Source of the DNA: Trissonchulus latispiculum
Taxonomy: Eukaryota; Nematoda; Enoplea; Enoplida; Ironidae
Direction: 5' to 3'
NCBI GenBank assembly: GCA_030248195.1
Contig: JASAND010030450.1
Location: 1 to 64,000 of the forward strand
DNA length: 64,000 bases
The translations under genes were made by a program, and so were the position numbers. The notes beneath the pieces were generated by a model. It searched no databases. It had not been told where the DNA came from and was given only the letters and a program-made list of their open reading frames with translations. Of the stretch, positions 52,994 through 64,000 are shown one piece after another (within the stretch, counting starts at the first letter, position 1; each line of letters opens with the position of its first letter).

Positions 52994-55900
52994 TCAGGCT
53001 TGGCGTACAAACCGTTCTGTGATTTCAATATCCACATGATTAGTTCCAGTTCCAGGTACAGCTGTAGTTCTTCTGGAGAACGTGCTGGTGTTTGATTGTC
53101 GCTTCCACCGCAGTACCATATTTGCATTGTGACGAAAGGTTTTACTTACAAAGCAGTAGATTATAGGATTGAAAACTACAGCCGATTTCGCCAGCATAGC
53201 GCATGTGGTGGATAAGACAGGTGTTATGAACTTTCTGCTGGTAAACTGGGAAAATAAAGTAATTAGCGCATACGGAGTCCAAGCCAATAGGAAGCTTGCA
53301 ATTACCAAAAACGTAGTTTTGGCTAATTGGATATCGTTTCTTCGTTGACTAGTAGTGACTTTTACGCTTGATCCATTTAATAGCGGTCTGGATACTAAAC
53401 AATCAAATATAACAAAGCATAGAAGGAAATTAAGTTTAAATTAAATCTTCAATCTGTCGAAAAAAGACGTCATTTAAAATTTTACAAACTGCAAATGAAT
53501 CAAATTATTAATTTTAAGTCAATTAAATATGTTCTACCTTGACCTTCCCGAAGTTGCAAAGAAGTCTTTGAGCGAACACTTGCTTTCACTGCTAATAGCA
53601 TTCTGATATAGGAAAACACTATGACAATTACTGGAGCAACAAATCCGAATATAAATAGGAATATCAGAAAGCTTCTCGTACTGAAATCTGTATCAATGTA
53701 ATTAAAGCAGCATGACACCTAAATTAAAACGTCGCTTGTAAATTTCATCCTGAGTGCATAACAACTAAACGCCAATACCAACATCAAGATTGTCTCAAAT
53801 TTAAGCTAAAGATAATCTTCAAGTTCAGGATTGAATTAGCTGAAGCTTGTCACTTAGGGCCTTTTCGCGCAGCAAGTTAAACTAGTTAAACGAGTTAAAA
53901 TTAACTCAATCCTTTTCGTGCAAAGGTTTAGACGACATAAACAGGTCATTTTAACATAACTCGCATGCAGGGTTAAGGTGGTGATTCCTTTAGGGCACAT
54001 TTAGTTGGTTGGCGGCGTAAATCAAGATGAAATTTGCCGAAACCTTCCGAAATACGTTCTTCTAGCGTTCTAAACACCCTCCGCGCAAAAATTCGAGATT
54101 TCTGTTCAGGGCGGTGTTTCCAAATTTCTGAAAGTTTGGCAGCTGCTATACAGCTATGACTATATTCATTGGAAAGATCTGGTTAAGCATCATAGTTTTG
54201 CTTTTTAAAGAAACGTTCTAGCTTTTCTCTGCCGTGAGATATAGCCGATTTTTTTGTTTTGGCGTCGAAAACTTGTCAGTTTTGCAGAAATCAAACAATC
54301 CATCATTTCTTGAACTATGCAGGCCGTAAAATCAAACTAAGGGCGTTGATCTGAAGATCTCATGGGGCTAATTATCCGACGCATGATCGTCTTCCAACAG
54401 CTATCCCGTAGGCTGCTATCATAAAAATGTAGTTTTTGCAAAAACACGACCAATTTATTCCAAAGATTCTGGAGCATACAGCATACAAGCTGCAGGGCTG
54501 CTACTTAACGGAATATGTTCTGCACATATATATACCCAGGGACGATTTTTTAGTTGCCCCGATTACTGCTTTCTAGCTTCGATTGATAAATTTGGAAAAA
54601 GTAGGCAAAATACAGGTTACGTACACATTTCAGCTTATTTCTCTATAACGAAGAGCGATTTCACAATAAATAAAAAATTGTCCCCAGCTATTTGATGGAG
54701 GTATCGAATGATATAACCGATGTCTCGCGAAAAAATTTACTTGAGTCTGCAAAGAATCTGGAAAATTATACTTCTTCTAAAATGTGTTAAAATATTTTGG
54801 AAAAGCAACATGGTATGCCTTACAAAGATAAATTGTCAAGTTAGATTTTGATATAAAAATGGCTTCATAACTCCAAGTAATGAGTGAGAGTGAGTAATAA
54901 TGGTGCAAACTTTATGTGACCAAAGGGAATCACCACCTTAGACGAATTAAAAATTTTAACTCTAGTCTTTTTAACTCGCCCGCGAAAAGGCCTCCCAAAA
55001 AATTCTCTACATTTTGATATATTCAACATCCAATCTGAGTTGGTTAAGTGTTGTGCACCGTTTTCCTTATTTCAGTTGTTTCAATTTTTGCTGTATACGG
55101 TCTTTGTTATTGTATAATTTTCTTGATTATTCCCTATATCTAATAAATGTAATGTCTATAATATTCTGTAGTACATGGTCTGTTTATTAGTTCATTGCAG
55201 ATAATCCTAACCTCTTGTTTCCTTCTAAGCTAACCGCTGGCATGACTTCCACAGTAAATTTAAATTATTTTGGAATACCAACCGATCTGGTCCGGCTGCA
55301 ATCAGGATCAGGCATGGCAACACTCTGTCGACAAAGCAGAATAGGCTAGCCTGTTTTTAAGGAGCACTTCAATCAGCTTCTATATTCAACGAACGATGAA
55401 TCACACTAACTGCTTCGGGGCAGATACAGTGCAATCTGCTGATTAAATTATTCTTGAATCGACGATTGAAGAAGTGCAGAAAATAGTTTCGAATCTGAAA
55501 AGATATAAAGCCCCTGGCCCACGCAAAACAACTGCTGACTTGCTGCAGGCCGGCGGCCTGGTGGCCGTTAAGTGGCCACATTTAGTGATTATTTCGTGCT
55601 GGAGATATGAACAGTGCCCTCAAGAGTGGAAGGCGGCTCTGATCACCGTAGTCCACGAAACGGTAGATCAGTCTCTCTGCTAGAACTACCGTGGGATTGC
55701 TCTGCTTTCCATTCCTGGGAGGGTATATGCCTCTCTATGGTCGTATTCGTAACATTTTGGAATAAGGTTTTAGCGAAGTCTTTTGTCGTTATCGCTCTGG
55801 CAAGTAAGTGAGCGCTTAAAGAAACCACTGCTTGCTGCATTCGTGAATCTGAAAAAGCCTTTAATAACGTTCATCGGGAGACAGGTCTCGCTATGTGCGG

Positions 55901-58900
55901 CGTTCCTGCAAAGTTGGTCCGGCTATTATCTTGTCGGCGCACGAGGACAAACTTCTCAGTGAAGGTTGAGCGCAGCTACACAGAATATTTTACAGTCAGT
56001 ACCTGAGTCAGACAGGGGCTGTGTTCAGGCCCTCGCCCTGTTCAACGTCATAATTCACAGTGTATTCGCAGAGCCGTTCAATTAGCCAGCGTCAACGTAA
56101 CCCCGGAATATAGGATTGATAAGCGTATCCTTCATTGGGACAAGGTACTACCTTCATGGAACCAGCCCACTGGAACTCAACGAGCTCCTATTTGTTGATG
56201 ATGCCTGTTTTGCAGAAAATTTGGGCTTAAAGTTAGCCTGACCAAAAGTATATGTGTTTTGGTGACGAACAGGCGCATGTTACCCTTCGTGGAACTGTAC
56301 TCCAACAGGTAGCTGACTTTGAGAGGACACACCTTCAAGCTTCGTCCTGCATTGTGCACTAAATATTTTTACACTAACAGAATAACCGATATATGGAACA
56401 GCTTGCCAAATGTAGTTGTAAACCCGAATACTTTGGCCAGCTTTGAACGGTCTATCTATATATAATATGATTTTTCTGAACTTCTCAGGGGTTGGGGTAG
56501 AAGGTAACCAGACAAGTGGTTTTCCCCCGCCCTTTTCTTACACGCTCAGCTTTTATTAACTGTATTTTCCACCATTTATGTTTATTTCACAGTGCTATTT
56601 AGTACTAACAATCTTAGTTATCCACGTATCTTTTCACATTTTTCACAGTTTATGCGATAAGTATATACATTATGTCACATGCTGGAAATATCTAATTGCA
56701 TTTAATTAAATAATTTCTGAATTTGTAATAGCTGTTTGTCTACAGAATAAAGCAATTTGTTTGTTTGTTTGCTTGTTTAACTACCTAGGGAGCACCATCT
56801 CCCACCACGGAGCGATTTACCCAGAAATAACGCGCAGACTTCAAACCGCTGGCATGGTATTCAAACGACTCTTTGGAAGGACTCTCACAGCCATCCGGGC
56901 GTGAAACTGAAAGCGTATCATGCTACATTTGTCCCTGCCATATACTCTATACAGCAGCGAAACTTGGAACACCAAGTCCATGGAACTACATCGCATTGAC
57001 GTAGTGCCCAATAACTTTTGACGTAGTGCACAATATACGCTGGGCATATAGAGAAGGCAGCGAGTCAATATCTATATCCTTCATGAGCTTGCTAACTCAT
57101 TTCATGCTGACAGCAGAGTTGAGGAAGCCAAATTGCGGTGGCTGGGTTATGTCGCCCATCTATACACCCAGATCCCAAAACGGCCCTGTTTGATAATGGG
57201 AACGCTTTTCCCCACCCAAGCCCTAACTTCTGAATTTTGTTTGACCAATAACTTTTAACGTAAATCTTAAGCTTACAACTTTAGTTTATATCAAGTAAAC
57301 TAAAATCTGAAAAGGAAAACGGATTTGAGATTTGTGCGCCCCAGAAAACCTTGCATGCAAGTTTTCAGCAAAATCGGATAACACCTATATGCTACAGTAA
57401 ACCATATACCTAGTGCAATACCTGATATCCATCCAGTTGAAACTGATTCCATCCAAAAAGTGGAGGAAGTGATAGCACAGAGACATACATCCAACCGCAA
57501 ACTAGCACGAGCTGCTTCGAGGATTTTCTGATATTTTTTGCTTTCAATGGATAGCATATTGCAACAAATCGTTCCAGGGAAAGCAACGTTAAAAGCATAA
57601 TTGAGCCAAGTGATAGCATGCTCATTGTAAACCCGTAGTAGCGACAGCCTAAAGTTAGACACTATCACAGGTGGACAATGGGAGGGGGGGGGGAAAGGGG
57701 GGGAATCCTCCCTCGGTGACGTCGCCCACAAGGGGTCACGAAATTGCTCCCACAAGGGGTAAGAAAATTTGCCACAGGGGGTAAGAAAATTACCAAAAAA
57801 TAGGTTTTACGACTAAAATTTCCAAAAATTTTCTTGCTTCGCCTGAATTTTTCACTTAAAATCAATATTGTTTGCTAAAAAACTTTACGCTTTTGGCCAA
57901 AAAATTGCTGTTTTTTGTTAAAAAATGGCAAAAATCGTTTAAAAATCGCTTTCAAAAGTACCCCTACGAAAAATTGTTCTCACGAGGGGTACCTAAATTT
58001 GCTTCCACAAGGGTCAGTGAAATTTGACCTCCCATTCAGGTATGGACACTATTATATACATTGGGAATTAAACTTAGTTTTGGCATAGGGCTGTCTATAG
58101 TGTTTTTATTGCTCGTAAGAGTTTGTGGTCTGTTAAGTAGTGATGTGCACCCTCGGCTTCCCTTTACTATTTTTATATTAGAGGATCTGCTTAAACTTGA
58201 TGTTGTCTGCAAACAACAAAGTTTGAACCTGGCACAAGAAATGAAATCTCTACAGTCATTTGCACAAACTTTTTTGTTTAATCAATCTAAAATTATGTAG
58301 TGTCAATTTTCAATCATCAGCGACAAGCTAACGACAGGAAATGTCTCGCAGGTTGACTCTATCAAGAGTTTATAATAGGAAGGGTAAGACACTCAGCTCT
58401 TCCTAATGCTTTAACCTTGCTATATGCTCGAAACGTTAAGGCCGAAATCTCGAGGGGGGGGCGTGTAAACATATAACGCTGACATTTTTCAAAAACGGGA
58501 GTTTTATTAAAAATTAGTTGAAAAAACGGGAGTTAAATTAAATACTATAACTACTAACTAGCTAGGAAAATCTCACAGCAATAATTTTTAGATCATTATA
58601 TTGCGTAGAACGAGATCTTCTTAACAATATAAAGGTTATGTAGTTAGTTAGGTTCAGGCAATCCCTTACAAATTCAGCAACATCGTAACGCATTTTGAAG
58701 AATTTCTAGAATTTTGGTGGAAAGGATGTCTTATTGCCGGTTTTGTAAGAGATTGCCTGAACCGAACTGTACAATTTTATACCGTCAAAACTATCTCGTT
58801 CTATGCAACACAATGATATAAGCATTATTGCTGTACGATTTTCCTAGCTCAAGTTTTAGTATTTATGAAAGAACAAACGAACTACGATTGTCACTTCAGT

Positions 58901-61900
58901 ACCTCTGACCCGAAAAATTCGGGCCTGAGGTGGGGATCGAACCCACATCCTTTTTGGCGATCTAGGCCAACGCTCTACCAATTGAGCCATCCAGGCACAA
59001 TCGATCCAAGCTTAAGTTTGAATTCGTTCCCAAACTGGTGTGACATTCTAGAAGACGCTTTCGCGCCAGCCCACACAGTTCTAGTTTGGCAAAAACGCAC
59101 GTTTTGAAAAAATATCAGCGTTGTATGCTTACACGCTGAGTGAGAAGCCCCTCCCCCAAGATTTCGGCCTAGCCTGGTTTACACTGTCAATTTTTCTTCT
59201 GATATAGTCAGATGTAACGAATGTCAGGGCAAACATTTTTATCCAACTTGTAGTTTACATACATTGTCCATCAAACAAGCAAGGAGTTTGCGACTAACAA
59301 TGCTACAGCGTCCAATCAAATTTAGCTTCTGTTGGTTCACACCAGCTCTTTTCAAAATGAAGCAATATGACTGGCCAGTTTCATCTGATATCAGACGGAA
59401 TTTCCATTTTGGTCCAACAAAAATTTCATTGTCAGAGCTCAGTCAGTTAGTCGTTTACATGCGAGAATTTCGCTTGACTTTTGTTTGAGGAAAATTTTCA
59501 TCAACAAAGTTAGACGAAAGTTTGATAGTGTTGTAAATCCCCCCTTTAATGGTTCGAGCATATTACAAGCTTACTACATTAGGATGAGCTGAGTGTCTTA
59601 CTCTTCCTACGATAAACTCTTGACTCTACTAATTTGCTTAAGGTGCTGGTTCGGGTTCGTGTTTTTTGAGCTTTAAAAGCGCAATTGTCGTTGAAATTCA
59701 TTCAAATTTGCTACTATTACATCTTTTAGCCTAGAAAACATTTTAGAAAAAGTTGCGGCATGAAAATATCAGTTTTGGAGAAATTAGATTTAATCCGCCA
59801 TAACTTGCACTACCGCCACCCTACACAGACGGAACTTATTGTCATTCGAATCCCCTTACCAAGACCTACAACTTTGCTCCTGAGAGTATTCTTGCGATTC
59901 TTTACGGTTTAAGAGATACCAGCGAAAATTAATTTTCGAGGTCCAAAACTGACCAAAAATCGAATATTGCAAGATTCGACAGTTTCAATAGCAAGTTAAG
60001 TATTGTTCATATTTGGGGTCCTAAAGGACATGTTATGACCAACGGAGAGCTCTCTGCGGCATCTCTTCCTAACCACAGCAAAGAAAATGTGAATCTTTAA
60101 AAATCGCAACTGGATTGCTTTGAACACGGATTTCTCTCAACTCATGCAACCGATTAGAAAACAAAACAGCTTTAGACACGCATTTTTGGGAAATTGCCGA
60201 GGGCTATTTTTCATGGTTTCGCGTTTTGTCTTTCCGTTCGAGAGAAATAAGCATCCAAGCTTGAATATTTTAACGAAAATAAGACAGAATGTACATTTTT
60301 CTAAAAATCTTCAGCTTACTTCAACGTTAAACAATTTCAGCAAAAACAGCCTTCGGGAAGAATTTTCTTTTGAAGCCTGAAATGGTCGCTTTTCTTCAGG
60401 TTTCCCACACTTCGAGAAATCCGTGTTCAAAATTGTTTTCTTGTTATCGCATGTCCAAGTCGAAAAGTTGAAATTAGACAGCTGTACTTTACCTAGTTGT
60501 AAGAAGCACATTCTGAGCTTTAAAATGATATAAAAATTGTTTAACTCCCAGAATTGAGCAAGTTACAGTCTTTCAAAATTTGCTGCAAATACCCGAACCA
60601 GCACCTTAAAGGTACCACCAATGCCATTGCAGCGATGACTAAATTAGTACCAAAACTTAGAAATACACGTTGGTTTCTGAAAAATCGGGCCGAGCCGACG
60701 GGCCAGAGGGTCTCTAATACCAGGCATCTTAAATCAGTTTCCAGATTTTTTGGTGCAGAATTATAATAGACACTTTTTTAGTTTCCTATATTTAACATAT
60801 GTCGACCTTTGCTTTAAGGTGCATTTTCTCACTAGCCGCAAGAAAGCTTAAATTTTATAAACCATTTAAGGTTGCAGTTCCCTTACATTCAGTCCACTTT
60901 GGAAAGCTATAATTTTCTCAATATTGAGAGCTATGAATTGAGCCAGATATCAAAACTAAGCTCTACATGTTCTGCGTCGTATGGTATCATTGAAAAGTGT
61001 CTACTTGGTTTGTATCAGTTGCAAACTTACCATATATACATACCCCAATTTTTGACCAATTTTTTTTCTGAAACATTTTTACGTAAGAAGAAAATGCTCG
61101 TTTCCAATGTGTTTCTGAGATAATTTAGGTAATTTACCAGGGACGGTTTTCTGATTTTCTGAAAATTTGGCATTTTATTCAACTTTGAAAAATCATTGCT
61201 CTTGATTGGAGGCTGATAAAGAGAAAAATAAAAAACCGCCCCGGGCAAATTGTCCAAACATCACTGTGTGCAAAATTTCTTTTAGATCCACCCATTGGTT
61301 GTGGAGCAATCTTCGGTCAAAAAAATTTGACAAAATCAGTTATTCGACTAGAACTTTAGACTCATTCAGTGTACAGGGCTCTAATTTAGAGTTGGGACCG
61401 GTTCCAATTTTCAAAACCGGTTCCGGTTCCGGTTCTAGAGTACCGGTTCCGGTTCCGGTTCCGGTTCCGGTTCCGGTTCCGGTTCTAGCTTCCGGTTCCC
61501 GGTTCCAAGTACAAAATTCGTAGTTACATTTTAACATTATTTAATATTGGATGCAGGCCCCCAGCAAGGGTTATACAATCAAAATTATAAAGCAATACTG
61601 CAAAACAATTGGAATAGGTAATGCGATAATAACCAACTGGCTTAAACTTTTCTGTTTACTTAGAATTTTGAAGTTTTCGCCTTACCTTGAAGTTGCTCCA
61701 TTACAAATGCTGTTACTATATGCACAACGTACACTAAAACTTGTAAAAAATTTAAACTTTAGTATGGTCGAGCAAATTGTTTCGATAATTCACGGTGAGA
61801 TTCTACTGTACATCTAAATGCAAACAGCGCCTTCTGAACAGAATCTTGTAAACTGCACAACGTTTCAGTAAAACATGCTAAGAATTGAGATATACTGGAG

Positions 61901-62008
61901 CTTAAATTTTTATTTTTTTAAACAGAGTACAGTGTCAGAAGCAAATAGTTTTCAAAACATTTAAATGCATTTAAAATATTTAAAAGCTGAAAGCCAAATT
62001 GGAAAGAA

Positions 62009-62046
<38 letters not shown>

Positions 62047-63696
62047 GTTATATTTAACGAGGAAATGTACAGTCGCTTGATTACACAAAATAGCTAGCAG
62101 ATATACTTCTACATGCTGTTCCATTATTTGAACTTTGATTGACTTTCGTCGCCGTTGCCGATAGCTTAAAAATAAGAAAATAAGTACTCAACTTTCGAAG
62201 TTTTCTAAAATTTACTATTTTTAATAAAATGTTGCTTAAATCTTGCGTGCTGACAACAGCACCTTCCATTTACCAATTTTTTGAGAAGATATACTCAATT
62301 TCCGACTACATCCATCCCATCGTGCTCTCATCTTTTCTATGAGGCTAATATTCAAATATGTAAGCTGGTTAAAGTTATCATTCGGCGATGTATCGTTCAC
62401 GTCTGAACGAAAGTGCCCGTCTTTCATTAATTACAATTGGAATTTTAGAACAGAAAATTTCAAAAATTCGTTAAAATTAATTTAGAGACATTTTCACAAC
62501 CGCATTTTGCAATACACACAAAATCACTTAACAAAATTTGAAAAATCAAAAGCATGAAAACAAAAAATTACTAAATTCCTTCCGGAATAAAGGAAGTAGA
62601 AATTTTCCCTTAGAATACATGTTCCTAATTTTCAAGTATGTTTAACATTTAATTTTTGTCTCATCCTGCATATTTCTCCTTCAGGTCTAAATTTGTTTAG
62701 TTTCAGTTCAAACTAGATTTTTAGTTTCAATTCCAGTCACTAGCTTGAAAAAGACAATATGAATGAGAATGGCAACAGTGAATGACAACCACAAAAAGCA
62801 AAATCCAGCTTTTGCAAAATTTAAACTCCTGCAAAAAATTAGTTCGTCCATTTTTAAGAGTGGAACCGGCCGGTTCCAAATCCTACCGGTTCCGGTTCCG
62901 GTTCCGGTTCTAAAATTCCTTCCGGTTCGGTTCCGGTTCCGGTTCCGGTTCCAACCGGTTCTAGTGGAACCGGTCCCAACTCTACTCTAATTAACATAAT
63001 CTGTTCCCCTTTCGAAGCTCTTTAATTTGAGTATAAACTTGTCTACGCTTGCAGTGTGCACTGGCTCTAATTCGACAAAAACTGTTTTCCAAGATCGTGG
63101 CAAAAATAACCAATTTTCGAGCAAAAAGTTTTTAAAAATTCACTGCTCAAAAACGATAAGAGCTATAGACTTAAGTCTAAAAGCAAAGTTGTAGAGCACA
63201 TAATGAGTTTTAAAATGATTATAGTCGCTGGGCATAATTTTCTATATATAGTTCTAGAACTTCAAATTTTTGTTTCTCACAGTACAGGAATGCTATGAAG
63301 CTGGCGTTTTTACAGGACGTTTATTATCATTCTCGAAGTATTTTGTGAAAATTTGAATGAAATCGGGCAATAATTGCACTTTCTGCAACTATATCTGCAC
63401 GTAAGGGGTGCACGACCTTAAAATATTTCGCTTAGTAGACCATAAAATATATAAAAATGAGTGAAATTAGAGATGGTTAAAAAGTGACCCAGAACCCAAA
63501 CGTGGATTCCCTTGTTAGTTTAATTGAATACTAATTACTATTAACCGTAATTAACAAACAAAACATACCAAACTCTCCAAAGACCCATGTGTTAAAAAAT
63601 GATGACACAACTAGCATCCACTGAACAATTATTGGCTGCAGTGCATCTACAATTGCTAAATTTATCACAAACAGCATTTTCCCCATATAAGCCGTC
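52994..63696 (-). CDS. Opsin (rhodopsin-class GPCR), 4 exons seen, N-terminus missing
   Basis: A light-sensing seven-helix receptor. Exons (minus strand): 63569-63696 (TM2, MLFVINLAIVDALQ and WVFGEF), 57422-57648 (CRYYGF, TM3 with ERFVAICYPL, TM4 with LPPLFGWN), 53538-53718 (VSCCF loop, TM5), 52994-53394 (TM6 WTPYA, TM7, tail). All donors and acceptors are GT/AG and phases match, giving about 312 residues. The retinal-binding Lys is present in AMLAKSAVVFNPIIY (codon 53186-53188). The disulfide pair is present (CRYYGF and VSCC), and the DRY position reads ERF. TM1 and the N-terminus should lie right of 63696, probably outside the window. A short frame near 63916-64000 is too weak to claim. The introns hold many transposons. 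The opsin class cannot be fixed. Confidence 0.85.
53856..54993. mobile_element. AGGGCC MITE split by a TTAA element
   Basis: Outer halves 53856-53972 and 54941-54993 reconstitute the MITE seen intact at 42948-43115. The break falls at the GGTTAA that is continuous in the intact copy. Confidence 0.7.
53973..54940. mobile_element. TTAA-type non-autonomous element nested in a MITE
   Basis: Ends TTAAGGTGGTGATTCCTTT and AAAGGGAATCACCACCTTA, 968 bp, homologous to 39122-40111. The left flank keeps TTAA, the right reads TTAG. Confidence 0.75.
55380..57190 (+). pseudogene. Degenerate LINE reverse transcriptase
   Basis: Reading through several stops and shifts gives an ordered LINE-type RT: KRYKAPGP near 55500, NYRGIALLSIPGRVYASL near 55686, a KPLITFIGRQ region, a GLKVSLTKS motif near 56225, then after the insertion NYLGSTISHHGA near 56780 and the C-terminal LRWLGYVAHL near 57130. 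Many stops make it inactive. It lies in the opsin intron. Clade uncertain (RTE/Jockey-like wording only). Confidence 0.75.
56321..56778 (+). mobile_element. 5'-truncated CR1-like LINE 3' end
   Basis: Begins with the end of a reverse transcriptase frame (RGHTFKL, FYTNRITDIWNSLPNVVV, ASFERSI), then a 3' UTR, and ends in a (TTTG)n tail near 56757-56777. It interrupts the older LINE between GACTTT and AACTAC, which are adjacent codons in the restored order. Confidence 0.75.
58439..59170. mobile_element. TIR element containing a tRNA-like segment
   Basis: Ends AGGCCGAAATCTCGAGGGGG and CCCCCAAGATTTCGGCCT are inverted. A further inverted pair (GGTTCAGGCAATC about 58650, GATTGCCTGAACC about 58751) lies inside. 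Beyond the ends, 58352-58410 and 59580-59632 are also inverted copies of one another, so it may sit within a larger repeat. Confidence 0.55.
58923..58996 (-). tRNA. tRNA-like gene or SINE head, anticodon loop reads AGA
   Basis: On the minus strand there is an acceptor stem GCCTGGA with a mostly paired 3' side, D-arm GCTCAATTGGTAGAGC, anticodon stem TTGGC/GCCAA with loop CTAGATC, and T-arm GTGGG-TTCGATC-CCCAC. A Ser(AGA) tRNA should have a long variable arm. Here only seven bases are present, so this is more likely a tRNA-derived repeat than an active tRNA. Confidence 0.45.
59638..60609. mobile_element. Second TTAA-type element family
   Basis: Inverted ends TTAAGGTGCTGGTTCGGGT (59638) and ACCCGAACCAGCACCTTAA (to 60609), 972 bp, non-coding. 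The ends share TTAAGGTG with the family at 39122 but are otherwise distinct. Confidence 0.75.
60715..60840. repeat. Repeat copy related to the Polinton insertion site
   Basis: Resembles 8680-8754 joined to 25796-25830 (TTTTTTGG.GCAGAATTATAAT.GACACTTTTT, then TTTGCTTT.AGGTG), without a Polinton. It acts as a paralogous empty site. Confidence 0.6.
61387..62984. mobile_element. hAT-like element with GGTTCC hexamer ends
   Basis: Inverted ends TAGAGTTGGGACCGGTTCC and GGAACCGGTCCCAACTCTA with a perfect 8-bp duplication CTCTAATT (61379-61386, 62985-62992). Each subterminal region has a (GGTTCC)n array (61424-61500 and 62888-62955). An internal (TA)n lies near 62011-62042. Total 1,598 bp, no transposase. 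It lies in an opsin intron. Confidence 0.82.
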
Positions 63697-64000
63697 CTAT
63701 AAATATTGCCAGATTATCCTCAAAATAATAAACGTTTAATTTTAGATTTCAGATATCAGACTTTTTAATACAGGCTAGGCTAATAGCATCAGTTTTGAAT
63801 ACAACGAAATTGTGGTATCTTCTAATACTTTCCAGTTTTCAGACATTTTAAGCGGTTAAAGCATGTTGCATACTGTAAATTGTTAGCTAGGATTTTGCAC
63901 TTCTGTCCTGAACACTTAGAAATTATATTTTCCGCAGACTGCGAAAGCTAGCGTTCCCTCTGCAGTTGTCGGTTCACCTTCCAACATTGCGCCTACAGTG

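Noticed and set aside
63916..64000. Possible first opsin exon
   Set aside because: A short frame with a Met is present, but no convincing donor or TM1, so the start of the opsin gene is left open.

Overview
The window is invertebrate animal DNA. It is AT-rich, has spliced host genes, and is dense in nested transposons. No sequence feature fixes the species. Two host genes can be read. One is a four-exon SLC22-type (organic cation/carnitine) transporter on the minus strand (3720-6888). The other is a visual-type opsin on the minus strand, with four of its exons spread over 52994-63696 and its N-terminal exon(s) not identified. Both have canonical splice sites and phases that keep the frame.

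The centre holds a complete, apparently young Polinton/Maverick (8755-25789, 17,035 bp). It starts AGTAGTTAG, ends CTAACTACT, has 146-bp terminal inverted repeats that I count as differing at two positions, and is bounded by a perfect 6-bp duplication GACGCA. It sits inside an older non-autonomous hAT element (7377-26968) that has its own perfect 8-bp duplication CTCTTATT. All Polinton reading frames look open. The left block (+, 9012-17203) carries two unknown small proteins, a zinc-finger NADAR protein, the packaging ATPase, two small virion-type proteins, the integrase with chromodomain, penton-like minor capsid protein, a basic core-like protein, the double-jelly-roll major capsid protein, a secreted Cys-rich protein, an adenain-like protease and a TBP-like protein. 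The middle block (-, 17275-21445) carries a small BECR/RelE-like protein and the protein-primed DNA polymerase B. The right block (+, 21558-25175) carries an innexin-like four-pass membrane protein, a C2H2 protein and a spliced RING-H2 protein.

The most unusual content is the accessory set: a TATA-binding-protein-like factor, a gap-junction (innexin) homologue, a NADAR domain fused to a C2H2 finger, a BECR-like fold, and a RING protein whose 105-bp intron encodes a membrane anchor only when retained. Several element genes have a TATA box about 34-42 bp upstream of the start codon, and four genes have AATAAA overlapping or touching the stop codon. This fits compact virus-like transcription units that the TBP-like protein could serve. 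That last step is inference.

The rest is a transposon graveyard. It includes hAT-like elements with GC-rich or GGTTCC-hexamer ends (5683-6041, 27306-28262, 61387-62984), TTAA-targeting non-autonomous elements (37367, 39122, 53973, 59638), long foldbacks (2568-3259, 33111-35848, 41055-42932, 52075-52492), a 2.4-kb tandem duplication (28241-33030), a degenerate LINE interrupted by a CR1-like 3' end (55380-57190), minisatellites, a (TG)n tract of about 500 bp and two tRNA-like relics. From about 43.1 to 52.0 kb I see no convincing gene.
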